NCBI GenBank assembly: GCA_904374385.1
Contig: CAJFGA010000003.1
Span: 1 to 55,618, forward strand
Source of the DNA: an uncultured Clostridia bacterium
Lineage (GTDB): Bacteria; Bacillota; Clostridia; Christensenellales; Borkfalkiaceae
Length of the DNA: 55,618 nucleotides
Direction: 5' to 3'
Part shown: positions 7,343 to 16,173 of the stretch, piece after piece
Position numbering within the stretch: the stretch's first letter is position 1
Layout: the number at the start of each line of letters is the position of its first letter
The notes under the pieces: model-generated
What the model saw: only the letters and a program-made list of their open reading frames with translations
Told to the model about the DNA's origin: nothing
Databases searched by the model: none
Made by a program: the position numbers and the translations under genes

Positions 7343-8365
7343 ATGGGAAAAGCGACGATCAAAGATGTAGCAGAGTTATCAGGGCTTGCAATCGGAACGG
7401 TATCTAAATATTTAAATGGAGGAAGGCTCAAAAAGGATAACCGCGCCCGCGTAGAGGAGGCGATCGAAAAGCTCGGATATCAGGTGGATGAGTACGCCCG
7501 CGGACTGATCACCCATAAGACCAAAACAGTAGGGATACTGCTGCCGGAATTAGATAATGCTTTTTACGGAAAGATCGTTTCTAAAATCGAAGAAAATTTA
7601 AGCCGCTGCGGATATGTTGCCGTCGTGCGTGACAGCCGTCGGGATCACGAAAGCGAATTGAAAAGTATCCGTTGGTTTGCTTCCAGGCGCGTAGACGGGA
7701 TCATCATGGTGCCCTGTTGCAATCGGGCGGAAGATTATGCCTTGCTCCATAATATCGGTATTCCCATATTGTTTTTGGATATGTATGTCGAAGGGCTGGA
7801 TGTTGAATTTGTGATCGTCGATAACTGTACGATTGCCAAAAAAGGCGTCAGCTACCTTCTCGATCGGGGGCACAGGGAAATTGCCGTCGTGTGCGCCCCG
7901 GAAGGAGTTTATACGGCGGACAGGCGGTTGGAAGGATATCGGCAGGCTTTCGCCGAAAAGGGAATTTCTTTCAGAGAGGAAAATATTTATCGGGTAGAGG
8001 AAGACGTCGACAAGGCGTACCGTTTGATACGGGATATTTTTCGTAAAAAAGGATGCACCGCTCTGTTTGCATCCAATTTGCCGAGTTTATACGGCGCACT
8101 GTTTGCCGTGAATGAATTGAAGTTGAATATTCCCAGGGATATTTCGCTGCTCGGATTTGACGATATGATGTTTACCAAAATCGTGCGCCCCAAGCCGACG
8201 ATCATCGATCAACCGATCGATAAAATCGCAGAGGTAGCAGGGCGGAGGATCGTGCAGCTGATCGGTCAAAGCGGCAAATACGAATATGGCATGAATTGCT
8301 TGGAATGCAGCCTCAATTTAGGGGAATCTGTGTCCGATCTGCGGACAGAGGGCGGCATGCTTTGA
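7343..8365 (+). CDS. LacI family transcriptional repressor, 340 aa
   Basis: An N-terminal LacI helix-turn-helix (TIKDVAELSGLAIGTVSKYLNG, residues 4-25) with the hinge helix, then a periplasmic-binding-protein-like effector domain (about 60-335) for a sugar ligand. Length is standard. I chose the ATG at 7343 because MGKATIKDVA is the canonical LacI N-terminus and a GAGGGG site precedes it; the predicted transcript starts near 7308, after the longer in-frame start at 7292. Directly downstream is the FucI-type operon with the second TGAAACG operator, so this protein probably senses the sugar, or a phosphorylated intermediate, of that pathway. Confidence 0.92.
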   Translation: MGKATIKDVAELSGLAIGTVSKYLNGGRLKKDNRARVEEAIEKLGYQVDEYARGLITHKTKTVGILLPELDNAFYGKIVSKIEENLSRCGYVAVVRDSRRDHESELKSIRWFASRRVDGIIMVPCCNRAEDYALLHNIGIPILFLDMYVEGLDVEFVIVDNCTIAKKGVSYLLDRGHREIAVVCAPEGVYTADRRLEGYRQAFAEKGISFREENIYRVEEDVDKAYRLIRDIFRKKGCTALFASNLPSLYGALFAVNELKLNIPRDISLLGFDDMMFTKIVRPKPTIIDQPIDKIAEVAGRRIVQLIGQSGKYEYGMNCLECSLNLGESVSDLRTEGGML

Positions 8366-8402
8366 TGCAGAAAAAAGTCGCCCTATGTTTTCCGATAAAA
8401 AA

Positions 8403-8414
8403 TGAAACGTTTCG
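8403..8414. promoter_or_regulatory. LacI-type operator before the isomerase operon
   Basis: TGAAACGTTTCG is an 11/12 palindrome centred on CG and shares TGAAACG with the lacI operator. A weak candidate promoter (TTGATG 8362-8367, 16-bp spacer, TATGTT 8384-8389) would place it just downstream of the transcription start, consistent with repression. Confidence 0.6.
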
Positions 8415-8451
8415 TATTCAACAATAATTTCAAATGCAAGAGAGGAGTTTT

Positions 8452-10206
8452 ATGAAAGGAAAAATCGGTATTCGCCCTGTCATCGATCCGCGCCCGGGGG
8501 CAAGGGAAAGCGTGGAAGGCAAAGCCATGACGATGGCATTAAAGGCAAAAGAACTGATTGAAAAGAATGTATTTTACATGGACGGAACGCCTGCAGAGTG
8601 TGTGATCGCCGAAACGCCGATTGCGGGCTGTGCCGATGCGGTGCGCGTGGCAGAGCAGTTTTCTAAAGAAAACATCGTTGCGACCCTTACGGTTACACCT
8701 ATTTTCTGTTACGGGACGGAAACGTTTGACATGGATCCGTATACGCTGAAAGCGGTATGGGGATTCAATGGGACCGAGCGGCCCGGGGCGGTTTATCTCG
8801 CCTGCGCTATGAGCGGGTATGCGGAACGGGGTCTTCCCGCCTTTTCGGTCTATGGGAAAGATGTGCGCGACCTCGACGACGACGAGATCCCCGACGATGT
8901 GCGCCAACATTTGCTGCGCTTTGCGCGCGGCGCGGTCGCGGTCGGGCAGATGCGCAATACAAGTTACGTTTCCATCGGGAATGTGGCGATGGGGATCCCC
9001 GGCAGCATGATGGAGCCGCAGATTTTGCAGGAATACTTCGGCATGCGTGCGGAATGGGTGGATATGGTAGAGGTCCTACGCCGTATCGAAAAGGGGATCT
9101 ATGACGAAAGTGAATTTCGTAAAGCGCTTTCTTGGGTAAAGTCACATATCCGCGAGGGAAAAGATATCTGCAATCCCGCGGGGAAGGGTCACGACAGGGC
9201 CGCCCTCGATCGGGATTGGGAATTTTCCGTCAAGATGGCGCTCGTCTTCCGCGACATATTATGCGGCAATCCGGTGCTTGCAAAGATGGGGTATAAAGAA
9301 GAGAGTCTCGGTCGCGGGGCGATTGCAGGCGGCTTTCAGGGGCAGAGGCAATGGACGGATTTTCTTCCCAACGGCGATTTTGCGGAGAGTATTCTCAATT
9401 CATCTTTCGATTGGAACGGCGCACGCCGACCGATCGCCTTTGCTACCGAAAACGATACGCTCAACGGGATCACGATGCTTTTGCAGCAGCTTCTGACCGG
9501 ACAGGCGAGCGTTTTTGCGGATGTGCGAACCTATTGGAGCCCCGCATCGGTCGAACGCGCGACGGGGGTACGCCTCAGCGGAAAAGCGGCGGGCGGGTTC
9601 ATACACATGAACAATTCCGGCGCGGCGGCGCTGGACGGGGCTGGCGCCATGAAGAAGGACGGCATCCCCCTTATGAAAAGATGGTGGGAGGTGACGGATG
9701 CAGATATATCGAGCACCCTTGCAGAAGTAACCTACAGTCCCGCAAAACTCGAATATTTCCGCGGCGGCGGCTTCAGCAGTCATTTTGTGACCCGTGCAGA
9801 AATGCCCATGACGATGATGCGCCTCAACCGCATTTATGGAGCGGGGCCCGTGTTGCAGGTAGTCGAGGGGTATTCCGTCGAATTGCCCGAAAGGGTTTCC
9901 GCGGCGATCGAAGCGCGCACCGACCCGTCTTGGCCGACAACTTTTTTTGCCCCTCGTCCTGCAGCCGGAATGGAAGATGCTTACGAAGTCATGGCCAAAT
10001 GGGGCGCAAACCATTGCTGCCTGACGTACGGGCATATCGGCGCGGATGTATTGACGCTTGCGAGCATGCTTCGTATCCCCGTCTGCATGCACAATGTGGA
10101 TCGTAAGGATATTTTCCGTCCGCATGTTTGGGATGCATTCGGCACAAAAAATGCGGAGGGCGCGGATTTTGCCGCATGTAAGGCGTTCGGCCCCCTTTAT
10201 AGGTGA
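8452..10206 (+). CDS. fucI: L-fucose/D-arabinose isomerase FucI family, 584 aa
   Basis: Mn-dependent aldose-ketose isomerase converting L-fucose to L-fuculose; family members also act on D-arabinose (to D-ribulose) and D-altrose. The protein matches FucI along its full length, starting with IGIRPVIDPRPGARE and with the FNGTERPGAVYLA segment. The metal ligands of the E. coli enzyme have clear counterparts: Glu333 (FATEND), Asp357 (FADVR) and His528 (GHIGAD). Cytoplasmic. The ATG at 8452 has a GAGGAG site. It heads an operon with an epimerase and a PfkB kinase instead of the usual fuculokinase and fuculose-phosphate aldolase, so the physiological substrate may not be fucose. Confidence 0.93.
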   Translation: MKGKIGIRPVIDPRPGARESVEGKAMTMALKAKELIEKNVFYMDGTPAECVIAETPIAGCADAVRVAEQFSKENIVATLTVTPIFCYGTETFDMDPYTLKAVWGFNGTERPGAVYLACAMSGYAERGLPAFSVYGKDVRDLDDDEIPDDVRQHLLRFARGAVAVGQMRNTSYVSIGNVAMGIPGSMMEPQILQEYFGMRAEWVDMVEVLRRIEKGIYDESEFRKALSWVKSHIREGKDICNPAGKGHDRAALDRDWEFSVKMALVFRDILCGNPVLAKMGYKEESLGRGAIAGGFQGQRQWTDFLPNGDFAESILNSSFDWNGARRPIAFATENDTLNGITMLLQQLLTGQASVFADVRTYWSPASVERATGVRLSGKAAGGFIHMNNSGAAALDGAGAMKKDGIPLMKRWWEVTDADISSTLAEVTYSPAKLEYFRGGGFSSHFVTRAEMPMTMMRLNRIYGAGPVLQVVEGYSVELPERVSAAIEARTDPSWPTTFFAPRPAAGMEDAYEVMAKWGANHCCLTYGHIGADVLTLASMLRIPVCMHNVDRKDIFRPHVWDAFGTKNAEGADFAACKAFGPLYR

Positions 10207-10210
10207 TGCG

Positions 10211-10894
10211 ATGCTAAAAGGAAAAATTTCCGCTTCGCTGATGTGCAGCGATTTGACAGATGTCCGGACCGGGCTGAAAGCACTGGAAGAGGGCGGCGTC
10301 GAATTCCTTCATGTCGATGTGATGGACGGGGTGTTTGTTCCCAATATCATGCTCAGCGAATCGGTCGTCAAACAATACCGTCCCTTGACGGAAATACCGT
10401 TTGACTATCATTTAATGATTACCGAGCCGGAGCAAAAACTTAGTTGGTTTGGATTTCGCGAGGGCGACATGGTATCCGTCCATTTTGAAAGCACGCCTAA
10501 TATTTGCAGGGCGGTACGCGCCTTGCGTACCCTCGGTGTCAGGACGGGGCTCGCGCTCAATCCGGCAACGCCCGTCACGTCGGCAGAATACCTTCTTCCT
10601 TATCTCGACTTTTTGTTGATCATGACGGTGGATCCGGGATTTGCGGGGCAGCCGCTTGTGGAAACAGCGCTCGAAAAAATTGCTTTTGCCCGAAGGTTTT
10701 TGGACGAAAGGGGGCATGAAAATATTATGATCGAAGTAGATGGGAATGTCAGCTTTGAAAATGCCGCAAAGATGCGCCGCGCCGGCGCAGATATCTTTGT
10801 CGCCGGTACGAGCAGCGTATATGCCAAAGGCCTTACCGTAACGGAAGGAGTGGATAAGCTGCGCAAAAGTATCGGCGGGGAGGGCGTCTTTTGA
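10211..10894 (+). CDS. Ketose-phosphate 3-epimerase, AlsE/Rpe family, 227 aa
   Basis: TIM-barrel epimerase that inverts C3 of a ketose phosphate. Motifs are ISASLMCSDL at the start, HVDVMDGVFVPN (metal His and catalytic Asp), LNPATPV in the middle, MTVDPGFAGQP, and EVDGNVS with the second catalytic Asp. The SLMC, LNPxTPV and TVDPGFAGQ forms are closer to D-allulose-6-phosphate 3-epimerase (AlsE) than to housekeeping Rpe. Likely reactions are therefore ribulose-5-P to xylulose-5-P or allulose-6-P to fructose-6-P. It starts 4 bp after the isomerase stop codon and overlaps the kinase gene by 4 bp, showing tight coupling. Confidence 0.85.
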   Translation: MLKGKISASLMCSDLTDVRTGLKALEEGGVEFLHVDVMDGVFVPNIMLSESVVKQYRPLTEIPFDYHLMITEPEQKLSWFGFREGDMVSVHFESTPNICRAVRALRTLGVRTGLALNPATPVTSAEYLLPYLDFLLIMTVDPGFAGQPLVETALEKIAFARRFLDERGHENIMIEVDGNVSFENAAKMRRAGADIFVAGTSSVYAKGLTVTEGVDKLRKSIGGEGVF

Positions 10895-11799
10895 AAAATA
10901 TTTTTGTCATCGGAAGCGTCAATACCGACATCACGCTGACCGTTTCACGGCTCCCGCAGCTCGGAGAATCTGTGCGGGGCAACGGGATCCTCACGGCACA
11001 GGGGGGCAAAGGTGCCAATCAAGCGATTGCCTGTGCCAAGTTGGGGGGCGAACGGGTGCACTTTGTCGGTGCCGTCGGCACAGATGAGCGGGGCGATGCC
11101 CTGTTAAAATCAGTTTCCGATTACGGCGTCCTTACGGAAGGCTGTGTTCGTGTGCATGGTGCGGAAAGCGGAATATGCGTCATTCTGTTTGATGAGGGCG
11201 CAAACGACAATATGCTCGTGGTCGAGGAAGGAGCGAATGCACTGCTTTCGCCCGATATCGCGGAAGCCTATCTGAAAAAAAATGCAAAAGAAGGCGATAT
11301 TCTCCTCGTGCAGTTGGAAATTTCGTCTGCAGCGGTGCAAGCGGCGCTTAAAACAGGGAAACGCTTGGGATTGTATACCATTTTAAATCCCGCGCCCGCC
11401 CGTGCAGTCGAAGAGGAAATCTTTAAAAATGTCGACCTGCTGATTCCCAATGAAACGGAGTTTCGTGCATTTACAGGAATTGAGGCGAACAACAGCGAGA
11501 ACATTTTAAGGGGATACCAAATTTTGAAAAAGAAGGGGGTGGAGGCATTAATCGTTACGCGTGGAAGATACGGCAGCACCTATGTAGGGGAAGAACAGTT
11601 CGATGTCGCTGCGGTTCCCGTAAAAGCGGTAGACACGACCGCCGCCGGCGACACTTTTATCGGCGCATTGAGCGTTTGTTTGGCGAAAGGCAGCGGAATG
11701 AAAGAGGCGATGCTGTTTGCTTCGCGCTGTGCATCCGTGACGGTTTCAAGAAAAGGGGCGTCACAAAGTATCCCTTATCGGGATGAAATAATCGGCTAA
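10891..11799 (+). CDS. rbsK: Ribokinase-type PfkB sugar kinase, 302 aa
   Basis: ATP-dependent carbohydrate kinase of the PfkB family. The N-terminal signature (GGKGANQAIACAKLG, about residues 35-49) and the C-terminal signature (DTTAAGDTFIGAL, about 249-261, with the catalytic Asp in AAGD) are both present. The closest pattern is ribokinase. Next to a FucI-type isomerase and a ketose-phosphate epimerase it more likely phosphorylates the ketose made by the isomerase (D-ribulose or D-allulose) than ribose; this is inferred from context. The start is TTG at 10891 with GGAGGG upstream, overlapping the epimerase stop codon. Confidence 0.88.
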   Translation: MKNIFVIGSVNTDITLTVSRLPQLGESVRGNGILTAQGGKGANQAIACAKLGGERVHFVGAVGTDERGDALLKSVSDYGVLTEGCVRVHGAESGICVILFDEGANDNMLVVEEGANALLSPDIAEAYLKKNAKEGDILLVQLEISSAAVQAALKTGKRLGLYTILNPAPARAVEEEIFKNVDLLIPNETEFRAFTGIEANNSENILRGYQILKKKGVEALIVTRGRYGSTYVGEEQFDVAAVPVKAVDTTAAGDTFIGALSVCLAKGSGMKEAMLFASRCASVTVSRKGASQSIPYRDEIIG

Positions 11800-11835
11800 G
11801 AATGATAAAAATAAGATTACGGAGGAAACATTGCA

Positions 11836-14724
11836 ATGAAAAAGAGGTTGTTGTCGCTTGCGGTGATCATGGTGTTTGTCGCCACGGCGATGTTCGGAGT
11901 ATTGCCGGTGCAGGCGTCTACCGTAGAGGAAGGGGAAGGACACAATGTTCTGAAAAATTTTATTTCCGTCCTTTATGATGTACCCGCCGAAACGGAAGGT
12001 TGGCAGCTCGACGGTTCCTTTCGCGTGACGACGTCGGGCCATAAAATAGGTAATTGGGGGGCTTACGATGGTTGGAAGATCGTGTCCGGCGAAGACGGCG
12101 GCGCGATGCAGTACGATTTTCAGGGGACGGAGGAAATCGCCCGCATCTCACAGTTTTATACGATGATCAGCAACTATACGAAAGGGCTGACGCGCATCAC
12201 ACTTGAAATAGAAAAACTGCAGGCGGGCGAAATTCTCGATCTCGGCATCAAATTTTATGACGTGGTCTCCGCATCCAATACGGGGGAAACGGATTTCACC
12301 CAAGAATACAACGCTGCTCCTGTCGGTGAAACGGTCAAACTTACCGAATATGTCGATTTGAGCCTGATCGGTTCCCCCGATAGTTTTATCGTGTGGGCCA
12401 AGGCGGATACGGCGGCCGTACAATTCCAATTGAAAGGCGTAACGCTCGAATGGGGCAATACGGCAATCGCGACGGCAGACGGTTATTTCAGAGGGCTCGA
12501 CAGCGGATTTAATATCCTTTTCGATAAACTGGCGCGGAGCGGGCAAAGCAAAAACTTTGTCGGAATGCCCGTCAATGGATATTCTACGGAAATCGGCGCA
12601 GGGTACGATTCCGGCATCCACGGCGACTACGGTTTCAATCACGGCGGGATTAAGGCGTACAACGACGAGCAGGGAGAATATCTCGGCTTTGGCGAAGGAG
12701 AGGGCGAAGGAGCCAACTCTGTTTCCGGTATTTGGATCAAGTTTCCTCTCGATCTTTCCCGCGAAAAGGTGAATCTGCGCTTCACGATCATGAAAAAAGT
12801 CGAAGGCGCGTGCAATGAGGTCAAATTTGAATTTTGTTCCGCAGGCGAAGGCGGCAGCAATGTGGCCGTTGCCATCGGCAACAATCATAGCTATGAAGGC
12901 ATTCCGCAGCTGAACGATGTCCCCGCGGGCGAATGGGTCACATACGACATTAAAGATGTCGATCTCACCGCTATCGCTACGTTCGACGGGCTGGGCATCT
13001 GGGTAGATGCAACCGGCGCAGAGGGGCAGGAGATATTTATCCGCAATCTGTCTATCTATTATGACGAATGCGGTGCCGATCGCTCCTTTGCTCTTACCGA
13101 GGAGGATAACGAAGTCAACGGGTTGACATTCTCTGCTCCTGCGGGCGTTACGGTGCAGAGCGATTATCGGGCTGCCCAGTATTTGACGTTTGACTATGCT
13201 GCGGCAAACGGTACCGTTTCCGCTTCCTATGACGAAGAATTGTCGGCCGGCAGATACCGCGCTTATCTTGCCTTCAGAAAGGGCGCGGCTCTCTCCGACG
13301 AGCTTTCATTTTCTGTAACGGCCGGCGGGCATGAATTTGATCTGTCATCGGATATTGCGGCGGGGCAGACCGATGAATGGACGGTCGCCGAAAGCGAGAT
13401 CGTAGAACTTGCAGACGGGACAGACGGATTTACGATAAAAACTTCATGCGCGGCGGGCAGCCTTGACGTGGCATACGTCGCACTCGTACAGGAAGAGGAA
13501 TATATCGGCCAGGATACGGCATTCGGCGTCTCTAACGTGTTGGTGCGCGATTTTACGGCAATGAATAACATGGGAGTCGACGAATATGACTTTTCGCAGA
13601 ACGGATTCCCCGAAATCGGCAATTGGTCAGATTCTTTCCCCGACCTTCGTTCGCAGGGACAAAAGGTCGTGCGCGATACCGATGGTACGCCCGTCATGAA
13701 GATTTACCGCAGGTCACAGGCGGAAATCGAAGAGGCCAAGGAACTCTACGATTGGCCGGAGGGAACAAACTATGTACCCAACGATCAGTCGCACTTCTTT
13801 GTGACCGCTCCCGTCAGTGCGGGATACTTCCAGCTGCAGGTCACTGTCAAAAAGGGCGATAACTTTAAGGGTACGGCAGATTTCAGCATGGAAGGCTATA
13901 CGGGCAGTGAACCGTGGTGGGATCTTGCGAACTTTACCGCTGCGCTTGCCGAAGCGGAAGCGAATACATGGGTCACCTTTACGGCCGACGTATATCTGCC
14001 TCGGGCAATCGACAGTATAAAAATATGTACGGAAACGCGGTACGAGGACAGCGATCTGTTCATCAAGGATTTGAAAGTCATTCGCAAACAGACCTCGGCA
14101 GACGGTTACTATGCCGCGGATGAAGGGGCGGATCTGACGTGGAACATCATTGCGGGAGAAGGTGCGATCGATACGGTGACGCTTGACGGGGCGGCCGTGC
14201 CGGAATCCGCATATACGCTTACCGCCGACGCATTCACGCTCAAAAAAGATTATCTTGCGACGCTCGCGAACGGCACATTCGAATTTGTGCTGTCCGGCGA
14301 CGAGGGAGCGATCTCGCTAACCGTTTATGTAAGTAAAGTGAGTCCGGTGATCGGCACGAAAAATATTTCCGTCAACTTAAAAAATCTCAAAGACTTGACC
14401 ATCGACGTCGATTTCAAAGGATCGGGCGTATCCTATATTGAACTGAACGGCAGGGAGCTCGAAGAGGATGTCGACTATATCCTCGATGCCGATGCGGGAA
14501 AGCTGACGCTGAAACCTTCCGCGTTTGACGGCGTTGCGGAAGGGGAGGCAACTCTCGTCATCAACACGAGGGCGGGGCAGGCGCAGACGACGATTGCCGT
14601 CGAAAGCAAGGGAGCAAATACCGGGCTGATCGTCGGGCTCAGCGTAGGCGGGGCTGTCGTCGTGGCGGGCATTATAGTCATTGCCGTGGTGCTTGCCAAG
14701 AAAAAAAAGAATGCGCAGCATTGA
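11836..14724 (+). CDS. Secreted, membrane-anchored surface protein with X2-like domains, 962 aa
   Basis: An N-terminal signal peptide (about residues 1-28, ending VQASTVEE) and a C-terminal membrane helix (GLIVGLSVGGAVVVAGIIVIAVVLA) with a KKKK stop-transfer tail place it on the outer face of the cytoplasmic membrane. The ectodomain is rich in beta-strand and acidic, and looks like several beta-sandwich modules of the kind used for carbohydrate binding. Before the anchor are two ~85-residue Ig-like modules, each with the X2 pattern of an alternating tyrosine/leucine stretch ending in a strand pair (about 750-835 and 838-925). No catalytic motif was recognised. Placed between the sugar kinase and the sugar-binding lipoprotein, it probably holds the glycan at the surface. 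Confidence 0.7.
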   Translation: MKKRLLSLAVIMVFVATAMFGVLPVQASTVEEGEGHNVLKNFISVLYDVPAETEGWQLDGSFRVTTSGHKIGNWGAYDGWKIVSGEDGGAMQYDFQGTEEIARISQFYTMISNYTKGLTRITLEIEKLQAGEILDLGIKFYDVVSASNTGETDFTQEYNAAPVGETVKLTEYVDLSLIGSPDSFIVWAKADTAAVQFQLKGVTLEWGNTAIATADGYFRGLDSGFNILFDKLARSGQSKNFVGMPVNGYSTEIGAGYDSGIHGDYGFNHGGIKAYNDEQGEYLGFGEGEGEGANSVSGIWIKFPLDLSREKVNLRFTIMKKVEGACNEVKFEFCSAGEGGSNVAVAIGNNHSYEGIPQLNDVPAGEWVTYDIKDVDLTAIATFDGLGIWVDATGAEGQEIFIRNLSIYYDECGADRSFALTEEDNEVNGLTFSAPAGVTVQSDYRAAQYLTFDYAAANGTVSASYDEELSAGRYRAYLAFRKGAALSDELSFSVTAGGHEFDLSSDIAAGQTDEWTVAESEIVELADGTDGFTIKTSCAAGSLDVAYVALVQEEEYIGQDTAFGVSNVLVRDFTAMNNMGVDEYDFSQNGFPEIGNWSDSFPDLRSQGQKVVRDTDGTPVMKIYRRSQAEIEEAKELYDWPEGTNYVPNDQSHFFVTAPVSAGYFQLQVTVKKGDNFKGTADFSMEGYTGSEPWWDLANFTAALAEAEANTWVTFTADVYLPRAIDSIKICTETRYEDSDLFIKDLKVIRKQTSADGYYAADEGADLTWNIIAGEGAIDTVTLDGAAVPESAYTLTADAFTLKKDYLATLANGTFEFVLSGDEGAISLTVYVSKVSPVIGTKNISVNLKNLKDLTIDVDFKGSGVSYIELNGRELEEDVDYILDADAGKLTLKPSAFDGVAEGEATLVINTRAGQAQTTIAVESKGANTGLIVGLSVGGAVVVAGIIVIAVVLAKKKKNAQH

Positions 14725-14741
14725 TCGATAAGGAGTGAATC

Positions 14742-16121
14742 ATGAAGGGTAAATTGAAACAAATAGCTGCGGCCGGATTGGCCCTTTGCATGGTGTTCGG
14801 GCTGGCGGCGTGCGGCGGGGGCGAAGACCCTGCCGACGCCTCGGCAGTCAAGCTGACGATGTACATGTATCAGCCGGAAGATTGGGCAGTCGATTATGTA
14901 CAGGATACCATTGCGGCGTTTAATGAAGAATATAAAGGCAAGATCAAAGTCGATCCTAAGTTTTTCTTCGGTACGCAGTACAATGCGAATTTGGCTTCGG
15001 CAATCGAAAACGGAAACTGTCCGGATATCTTCACGCTGTCCAACAGCAATCTCGCGGCAAACGTGCAAAACGGATATTTAGAGCCGCTCAATGACTATTT
15101 TACGCAGGAACAATGGGATGACGTGATCCCCCAGGCAATGGAGCAGATCAAATTTAATGATGATATTTACGCTTATCCCTGGTATATGGAGCCTTCGACC
15201 TTTCTCTTCTACCGCAAAGATATCGTCGAGGATGAACTTGGCTTTACGGCCGAAGATTTGATGACGTATGAGGGCATTTATGAAGTCTGCCGCGCTATGG
15301 TGAATCAGAACAAGGTGCCCCGTGCAGGTTTCCCCATGTATATTCCTGTGGGGATCCCGCGCGGCTGGGCGACCATCGGCATGCAATACAATTGCATGGA
15401 GGGGAAATATGCCGTCAGCGACGACTGGACGACGAGCAACCTCAACGAGCAGGGAATGAAAGACTTGAATGAGTTCTACTTTACGATCGGTTCAAACGGT
15501 TGGTGCCCCCAGCAGGATATGACGGAGCGCGGTTACGAAGATGCCGTCGTGGGACTCTGCGAAGAATATTGGCTGATGAATCTCGGCGGTTCGTGGGATA
15601 TCACCGTCATAATGCGCGATTATCCGGAAATGAAAGATAAGATCGGCATCGTGCCTGCGCCTACCTCGACACAAGAACGCAACGGCTATGAATATACGAC
15701 GGCGACCAACGGCGGATGGAATTTTGTGATATCTTCCGATTCGAGCAGCACGAAAAAGCAGACGGCGGCCACGTTTATAAAATTTGTTATGACAGACAAT
15801 GTGGAACGCACGGCGCAATACTTTATTGATTCGTATAACAGCCGGTTTGCGACGACAAAGACGGTGCAGGCGTACCTCGATACTGTAGAAACAGAAACGC
15901 CCTCCGAATGGCTGGACATCGTGGCCACGGTCGCCGAACTCGGCATACCCGAACCGCGCTATTCTTGGGATATCATCAATCTCGTAAATGATATGCTTTC
16001 ACTGTCTATGGCTTGCGGGCGCGGATCTGATTTCAATACAGAATACTCGAAGATCCTCGCCGATGCGAACGCAAAGATGCAGACGATCCTCAACAGAGGG
16101 GAAGTCAATCCTTTTATTTGA
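14742..16121 (+). CDS. ABC importer sugar-binding lipoprotein (family 1), 459 aa
   Basis: Extracellular solute-binding protein. The signal peptide ends in the lipobox LAAC-GGG, so it is anchored by the cysteine near residue 24. The mature part is of the MalE/UgpB family 1 type: an early MYMYQPEDWAVDYVQDTIAAFN segment, then PDIFTLSNSNLA and the hinge region with repeated Trp/Tyr residues that stack on sugars. It binds the oligosaccharide for the permeases encoded at 18534 and 19453. It lies 17 bp after the anchored protein, with AAGGAG before its ATG. The ligand cannot be deduced. Confidence 0.9.
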   Translation: MKGKLKQIAAAGLALCMVFGLAACGGGEDPADASAVKLTMYMYQPEDWAVDYVQDTIAAFNEEYKGKIKVDPKFFFGTQYNANLASAIENGNCPDIFTLSNSNLAANVQNGYLEPLNDYFTQEQWDDVIPQAMEQIKFNDDIYAYPWYMEPSTFLFYRKDIVEDELGFTAEDLMTYEGIYEVCRAMVNQNKVPRAGFPMYIPVGIPRGWATIGMQYNCMEGKYAVSDDWTTSNLNEQGMKDLNEFYFTIGSNGWCPQQDMTERGYEDAVVGLCEEYWLMNLGGSWDITVIMRDYPEMKDKIGIVPAPTSTQERNGYEYTTATNGGWNFVISSDSSSTKKQTAATFIKFVMTDNVERTAQYFIDSYNSRFATTKTVQAYLDTVETETPSEWLDIVATVAELGIPEPRYSWDIINLVNDMLSLSMACGRGSDFNTEYSKILADANAKMQTILNRGEVNPFI

Positions 16122-16173
16122 TCTACGGAGGAGGGGAATGCCTTCGGGTATTCCCCTCGCCGGCGGAGGAAAC

